64,000 bases of DNA from UBA1930 sp943371535 (GTDB lineage Bacteria; Bacteroidota; Bacteroidia; Chitinophagales; Chitinophagaceae): positions 20,677 through 84,676 of the forward strand of contig CALRVE020000013.1 of NCBI GenBank assembly GCA_943371535.1. Reading direction: 5' to 3'. A program made the position numbers and the translations under genes. The notes beneath the pieces were generated by a model. It had not been told where the DNA came from, ran no database searches, and was given only the letters and a program-made list of their open reading frames with translations. The stretch's first letter is position 1. Each line of letters begins with the position of its first letter. Below, one piece after another: positions 59,859 to 64,000 of this stretch.

Positions 59859-61166
59859 TTATTTTTTATTTTTTGATTGAATGTATTTGAATAGTTGTAT
59901 GTTGAATTGAGTGTAGTAAAATTTATCAGCTACTTTTCTATGAACAGAGGTTAAACTTTTTTCTACCGAAACTTGCATCAGCCAATCCTTTTGAATGGTA
60001 TATACAGCACCAATTTGAGCGTTGATGAACAGTTTTCTGTTTTTTGTTTTATCGTTATAAAATCGGTTGTTTCTTACATCGGCATACGACCAATTGCTTG
60101 CAAAAGCATAAGCTCCAGATAAACCAGCAGTTAAGTAAAAAGGATGTGCTGAATTGTTTAGTTGATAAGAAAAGTTAACTGGAATTTGTATCCAATGAGC
60201 TCTGTAGTTTTTTGATGAAAACCCAATTAATGAATCAACAGAACTCACTTTAGTAGTCAATAATTTATATTGCAAAGCTATATTATAACTCCATTTTTTA
60301 CTGAGTTTTTGTTGAAAACCCCCACCCAACATTAAAGTAGTTCCATTTGAATAGCTTATTCTGTTTGGAACAACTCCCGAAGCCAATGAACCTGAATTAA
60401 CAAAATTTGATGTTGCATCTAATGTGGTTAAATTATCAAATAAACCATTTTGTTTAGTGGTTAATAAACCAACTGAACTAGTAATAAACCATTTTCTTTT
60501 TATGTTTTTTGTGCTACTATCTTTTGCTATAATTGTATTTGCCAATAAAGATTGAGTAGTGTATTGGTGCATTTGCTTTTCTTGAAATGTTGTTTGAATA
60601 AAAGATTGAATCGGCAATAAATTAGCTTTTGTATAGTATATTCTTTCTAAATCAATAGGTTTTGTCATTTGCGTTATACCATTTATTTCATTGAGTTCAG
60701 CTTGTGATTCTTCATTATTTTCAGTTAATGAAATAGTTGTATTAGCGTTTAATTTCTTTATTGTTTTCAATACTTCATCTTGATTCTTTTCAACTATTGT
60801 TTTGAGAAATAGTTCATCTTTATTTTCTACAATATTGTTACTATAACTATTGGTTTTTGTAGTTTGCTCTTTTCTAATGAATGTTTCTTCTTGATTGCTA
60901 GTGGTAGTTGCTTTTTCTACTGAATTGGTTTTTGCTGAAATATTTTCAATTACATTAGATGTAGCTGATTTTGTAGTATCAAAATAATTGAACACAAAGT
61001 AACTACCTAGTAATAGTATTCCAGCAAAAGTCATCCACCAAAATGGGGCTACTCTTCTTTTTTTAGTATGTAAAGCAGCTTCTACTTCTTGCCAAACTTC
61101 TTTGCTTGGTTCAAGTTGAAACGACTTCAACTGTGTTTCAATATTTTTTTCAAATGCTTCTTGCAT
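59859..61166 (-). CDS. Anti-sigma-like N-terminus fused to an outer-membrane barrel domain
   Basis: A 435-residue protein. The cytoplasmic N-terminus (MQEAFEKNIETQLKSFQLEPSKEVWQEVEAAL) is of the kind seen after ECF sigma genes. It is followed by a membrane helix (about 40-60, FWWMTFAGILLLGSYFVF), a Thr/Glu-rich linker to about residue 165, and a C-terminal region of beta-barrel strands (KKWSYNIALQYKLLTTKVS ... FYYTQFNIQLFKYI). The frame begins at 61202, but the ATG at 61166 matches relatives and overlaps the sigma gene. A role in control of the sigma factor is inferred. Confidence 0.8.
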   Translation of the reverse strand: MQEAFEKNIETQLKSFQLEPSKEVWQEVEAALHTKKRRVAPFWWMTFAGILLLGSYFVFNYFDTTKSATSNVIENISAKTNSVEKATTTSNQEETFIRKEQTTKTNSYSNNIVENKDELFLKTIVEKNQDEVLKTIKKLNANTTISLTENNEESQAELNEINGITQMTKPIDLERIYYTKANLLPIQSFIQTTFQEKQMHQYTTQSLLANTIIAKDSSTKNIKRKWFITSSVGLLTTKQNGLFDNLTTLDATSNFVNSGSLASGVVPNRISYSNGTTLMLGGGFQQKLSKKWSYNIALQYKLLTTKVSSVDSLIGFSSKNYRAHWIQIPVNFSYQLNNSAHPFYLTAGLSGAYAFASNWSYADVRNNRFYNDKTKNRKLFINAQIGAVYTIQKDWLMQVSVEKSLTSVHRKVADKFYYTQFNIQLFKYIQSKNKK

Positions 61167-61716
61167 GATGATGATTATTTGTAAGCTGATTATTTTGTTC
61201 AATAGCTTTTATGAGCATTGCCCTTGCACGGCTATATTGACTTCTTACTGTGTTAATATTAATATTCAATATTTCCGAAACTTCTGTTGCAGTATAACCC
61301 TCAACAGCCATTAAATTGAATATGGTTTGATAGGCCAAAGGCAATGATCGAATCAGGTTTACCAAATCTTTCGTATCTAAAGCTATCGTTGGATTGTCAT
61401 TGCTTATAGGATGTAAACCCACATCGGTTATTTGTAAATCTTTCTTATATCTGTTGTGTTTCTTTAAATAAGTAATGGCAACGTTTACCATAATTCTTCT
61501 TATCCACGCACCTAATTCACCTTGTTGCTTAAATTGATGCAAATGAGTAAACACTTTTATAAATCCTTCTTGTAAAACATCTTCAGCATCTTCAATGCTT
61601 TTTGTATATCTATAGCAAACACCTAACATAGTAGAAGCATACAACTGATACAATTCATGTTGTGCTTCTTTTTTGTTTTTTAAACAATCTTTTATCAACT
61701 GTTCAGTTTGGTTCAT
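61150..61716 (-). CDS. ECF-type RNA polymerase sigma factor
   Basis: A 188-residue sigma factor with only regions 2 and 4. Region 2 has YRYTKSIEDAEDVLQEGFIKVF (about residues 36-57) and WIRRIMVNVAITYLKK. Region 4 has LPLAYQTIFNLMAVEGYTATEVSEILNININTVRSQYSRARAML. It heads a four-gene envelope operon and probably responds to a cell-surface signal. The overlap with the anti-sigma-like gene is 17 bases. Confidence 0.94.
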   Translation of the reverse strand: MNQTEQLIKDCLKNKKEAQHELYQLYASTMLGVCYRYTKSIEDAEDVLQEGFIKVFTHLHQFKQQGELGAWIRRIMVNVAITYLKKHNRYKKDLQITDVGLHPISNDNPTIALDTKDLVNLIRSLPLAYQTIFNLMAVEGYTATEVSEILNININTVRSQYSRARAMLIKAIEQNNQLTNNHHHARSI

Positions 61717-61797
61717 GTGCTATATGCTGTAGTATTGACTACAGCTTTTTTAATTTCATTGCAAGGTTTGAAAATTTTTTTTCAAAGGAACATAAAA

Positions 61798-61835
61798 AAT
61801 CCCGTTCCGATTTATCGGAACGGGATTCTGTATTT
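61798..61835 (-). terminator. Terminator after groEL
   Basis: AATCCCGTTCCGAT pairs with ATCGGAACGGGATT around a 2-3-base loop, with T on the minus strand. Between it and the groEL stop codon there is a short GTCGAC-containing repeat (61840-61866). Confidence 0.88.
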
Positions 61836-61870
61836 TACTGTCGACCATTAACTGTCGACTATGGACTGAC

Positions 61871-63508
61871 TTAGTATCCACCCATACCGCCCATATCAGG
61901 TGCAGGATGTGCATGAGCAGCTTCTTTAGCTGGCTTATCAGCAACTACACATTCTGTAGTTAACAACATACCTGCAATTGAGGCAGCATTTTCTAAAGCA
62001 ACACGACTAACTTTAGTTGGATCAATAACTCCAGCTTTAAATAAGTTTTCGTACACTTCAGTTCTTGCATTAAAACCAAAGTCGGCTTTACCTTCTTTAA
62101 TTTTTTGTACAACAATAGAACCATCAATACCAGCATTTGAGGTTAAAGTACGCATTGGCTCTTCTAAAGCTCTGCGAACAATAGCCATACCAGTTTGCTC
62201 ATCAGCAATTTGACCTTTTACTTTTGGCTCTAAAGCTTCAATTGCTCTAATGTAAGCAACTCCACCACCTGGTACAATACCTTCTTCAACAGCAGCACGG
62301 GTAGCAGCTAAAGCATCGTCTACACGGTCTTTCTTTTCTTTCATTTCTACTTCTGTAGCAGCACCAACATATAATACAGCAACGCCACCAGCTAATTTAG
62401 CTAAACGTTCTTGTAATTTTTCTTTATCGTAATCGCTAGTAGTGTTTTCTACTTGAGCTTTAATTTGATTTACACGAGCAGTGATATCGGCTTTCTTGCC
62501 TTTTCCACCAACAATTGTAGTATTGTCTTTATCAATAGTAACACTTGCAGCCTGACCTAAGAAAGTTAAATCAGCAGCTTCTAATTTGTGTCCTAATTCT
62601 TCGCTAACAACAGTTCCAGCAGTTAAAATAGCAATGTCAGTCAACATTTCTTTTCTTCTATCGCCAAAACCTGGAGCTTTTACAGCAGCAACTTTAATAG
62701 TACCACGTAATTTGTTTACAACCAATGTTGCCAATGCTTCTCCTTCTAAATCTTCAGCAATAATTAATAAAGGACGACCACTTTGTGCAACTTTCTCTAA
62801 AATATGTAAGATGTCTTTCATGGCTGAAATCTTCTTATCATAAATTAAGATGTAAGGATTTTGCAATTCAGCTTGCATTTTTTCGCTGTTGGTTACAAAG
62901 TATGGAGAGATATAACCTCTGTCAAACTGCATACCTTCAACAATATCAACAGTTGTATCGGTACCTTTTGCTTCTTCAACAGTAATCACACCTTCTTTAC
63001 CAACTTTAATGAAAGCTTCAGCAATTAATTTACCAATAGTTTCATCGTTGTTAGCAGAAATAGTAGCAACTTGTTGAATTTTCTTGCTGTCGTTACCAAC
63101 AGTTTGAGATTGAGATTTTAAATTCTCAACTACAATAGAAACTGCTTTATCAATACCACGCTTCAAATCCATTGGATTTGCACCAGCAGCAACCATTTTC
63201 AAACCTTCGCTAATGATAGATTGAGCTAAAACAGTAGCAGTAGTAGTGCCATCACCTGCAATATCAGCAGTTTTAGACGCTACTTCTTTTACCATTTGAG
63301 CACCCATATTTTCAATTGGATCTTCCAATTCAATTTCTTTTGCTACTGTAACACCATCTTTGGTTACTTGAGGAGCACCAAATTTTTTCTCAATAACTAC
63401 GTTTCTACCTTTTGGTCCTAAAGTTACTTTTACTGCGTTGGCTAAAGTATCAACGCCTTTTTTCATTTTATTTCTTGCTTCGATATCGAAGAAAATTTGT
63501 TTTGCCAT
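61871..63508 (-). CDS. groL: 60 kDa chaperonin GroEL
   Basis: A 545-residue chaperonin. Landmarks are VTLGPKGRNVVIEKKFGAP, GDGTTTATVLAQSI (ATP site), the apical-domain KAPGFGDRRKEMLTDIAILTAG, VGAATEVEMKEKKDRVDDALAATRAAVEEGIVPGGGVA and a C-terminal GGMGGY tail. The 14-mer refolds proteins with GroES. It lies 158 bases after groES, a longer gap than usual, with a repeat inside it. Confidence 0.98.
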   Translation of the reverse strand: MAKQIFFDIEARNKMKKGVDTLANAVKVTLGPKGRNVVIEKKFGAPQVTKDGVTVAKEIELEDPIENMGAQMVKEVASKTADIAGDGTTTATVLAQSIISEGLKMVAAGANPMDLKRGIDKAVSIVVENLKSQSQTVGNDSKKIQQVATISANNDETIGKLIAEAFIKVGKEGVITVEEAKGTDTTVDIVEGMQFDRGYISPYFVTNSEKMQAELQNPYILIYDKKISAMKDILHILEKVAQSGRPLLIIAEDLEGEALATLVVNKLRGTIKVAAVKAPGFGDRRKEMLTDIAILTAGTVVSEELGHKLEAADLTFLGQAASVTIDKDNTTIVGGKGKKADITARVNQIKAQVENTTSDYDKEKLQERLAKLAGGVAVLYVGAATEVEMKEKKDRVDDALAATRAAVEEGIVPGGGVAYIRAIEALEPKVKGQIADEQTGMAIVRRALEEPMRTLTSNAGIDGSIVVQKIKEGKADFGFNARTEVYENLFKAGVIDPTKVSRVALENAASIAGMLLTTECVVADKPAKEAAHAHPAPDMGGMGGY

Positions 63509-63636
63509 TTCTTAAAGTTTAAGAAGTTTAATGTTTAAAGTTTAATGTTTTGTACTAAGCAGTATTGCTACTATGTAGCTTTTGTTGCGTCGCACTCTTG
63601 TACGTTTGTAACAATCCTGAACTTGAACGTATTATA

Positions 63637-63664
63637 GTCCCTCCTTTGGAGGGATTTAGGTAGG
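63637..63664. repeat. CCCTCC palindrome between groES and groEL
   Basis: TCCCTCC TTT GGAGGGA (63638-63654) is a 7-base-pair hairpin followed by TTTAGG. It resembles the palindromic repeats in nuoL and before nuoH. AT-rich tandem AAGTTTAATGTTT units fill the rest of the 63509-63666 spacer. Confidence 0.7.
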
Positions 63665-63666
63665 CT

Positions 63667-63951
63667 TTATACAATAGCCAAAATATCACTTTCTCTCATA
63701 ATTAAAAGGTCTTGCCCTTCAATTGAGATTTCAGTTCCAGCATATTTGCCATACAATACAGAATCGCCCACTTTTACAGTAACTGGCTCATCTTTTTTGC
63801 CATTACCAGCTGCAACAACAACACCACGTTGTGGTTTTTCTTTAGCAGTGTCTGGAATAATGATTCCACCTGCTGTTTTTTCTTCAGCAGCTGCTGGTTT
63901 TACAATCACTCTGTCGTGAAGAGGGGTAACATTCAGCTTCTTAGTAGCCAT
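63667..63951 (-). CDS. groS: 10 kDa co-chaperonin GroES
   Basis: A 94-residue co-chaperonin with LTPLHDRVIVKPAAAEEKTAGGIIIPDTAKEKPQRGVVVAAGNG (mobile loop at about residues 17-36) and the C-terminal GTEISIEGQDLLIMRESDILAI. It caps GroEL. No CIRCE element is seen in the short piece of upstream DNA that remains in the window. Confidence 0.97.
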   Translation of the reverse strand: MATKKLNVTPLHDRVIVKPAAAEEKTAGGIIIPDTAKEKPQRGVVVAAGNGKKDEPVTVKVGDSVLYGKYAGTEISIEGQDLLIMRESDILAIV

Positions 63952-64000
63952 AGTGTATACTTTTTAAGTTTTTAGAAATTAATTGTTTGTGGTTGCACAA

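Overview
The window is AT-rich, gene-dense DNA from a member of the Bacteroidota, most likely the family Chitinophagaceae. Four things point there. Several genes are preceded by the phylum's TAnnTTTG -7 promoter element rather than by Shine-Dalgarno sites. There are phylum-restricted families (DUF3078, DUF3276, DUF4407, DUF4199, VF530, type IX secretion tails, anti-sigma/beta-barrel fusions). The LytTR, sigma-54 and miaB/secG/groES-groEL neighbourhoods look like those of the family. The dihydroorotase-like and exosortase proteins have the family's character. Family placement is inference from protein character, not from a search.

Layout. 1-5 kb: pyruvate dehydrogenase E1 alpha, a TPR membrane protein, ribH, a LutA-like Fe-S protein, an EVE protein, an SDR enzyme and a decayed RbsD/FucU-like lipoprotein gene. 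5-11 kb: secreted proteins, a lactonase, a tiny PID-CTERM-like sorting substrate beside an exosortase, a glycosylasparaginase, DUF4407, and the small SRP RNA. 11-21 kb: transaldolase, methylmalonyl-CoA mutase subunit, IscA-type protein, a LytS/LytTR two-component pair, sugar transferases interrupted by a GxxExxY cassette with flanking repeats, a dihydroorotase-like protein without the usual metal ligands, and tRNA-Pro(GGG). 21-29 kb: a type IX tail protein, DPP IV peptidase, transporters, a radical SAM protein and a ureohydrolase. 29.9-40.3 kb: a minus-strand respiratory complex I operon, nuoA-B-C-D-H-I-J-K-L-M-N, without nuoE, F or G. 40.4-47.7 kb: VF530, an L,D-transpeptidase-like protein, a glycosyltransferase, YfhO, a queuosine-precursor transporter, NUDIX. 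47.8-53.4 kb: secG, a TPR protein, lptE, a sigma-54 activator, a MntA/HepT pair and miaB. 53.5-64 kb: DUF3078, DUF3276, a stress protein, an OmpR-type two-component pair, an ECF sigma / anti-sigma-barrel / LVIVD group, and groES-groEL.

The most unusual general property is a set of short dispersed repeats. They fill most spacers of the complex I operon, and several lie inside reading frames without breaking them: inside nuoL, nuoC and a glycosyltransferase, as that glycosyltransferase's start codon, as the lptE signal peptide, and as the C-termini of nuoB and the queuosine transporter. The best candidates for an undescribed system are the exosortase with its 72-residue substrate and the repeat-flanked GxxExxY nuclease-like cassette. 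No CRISPR array, integrase, transposase or rRNA gene was seen.
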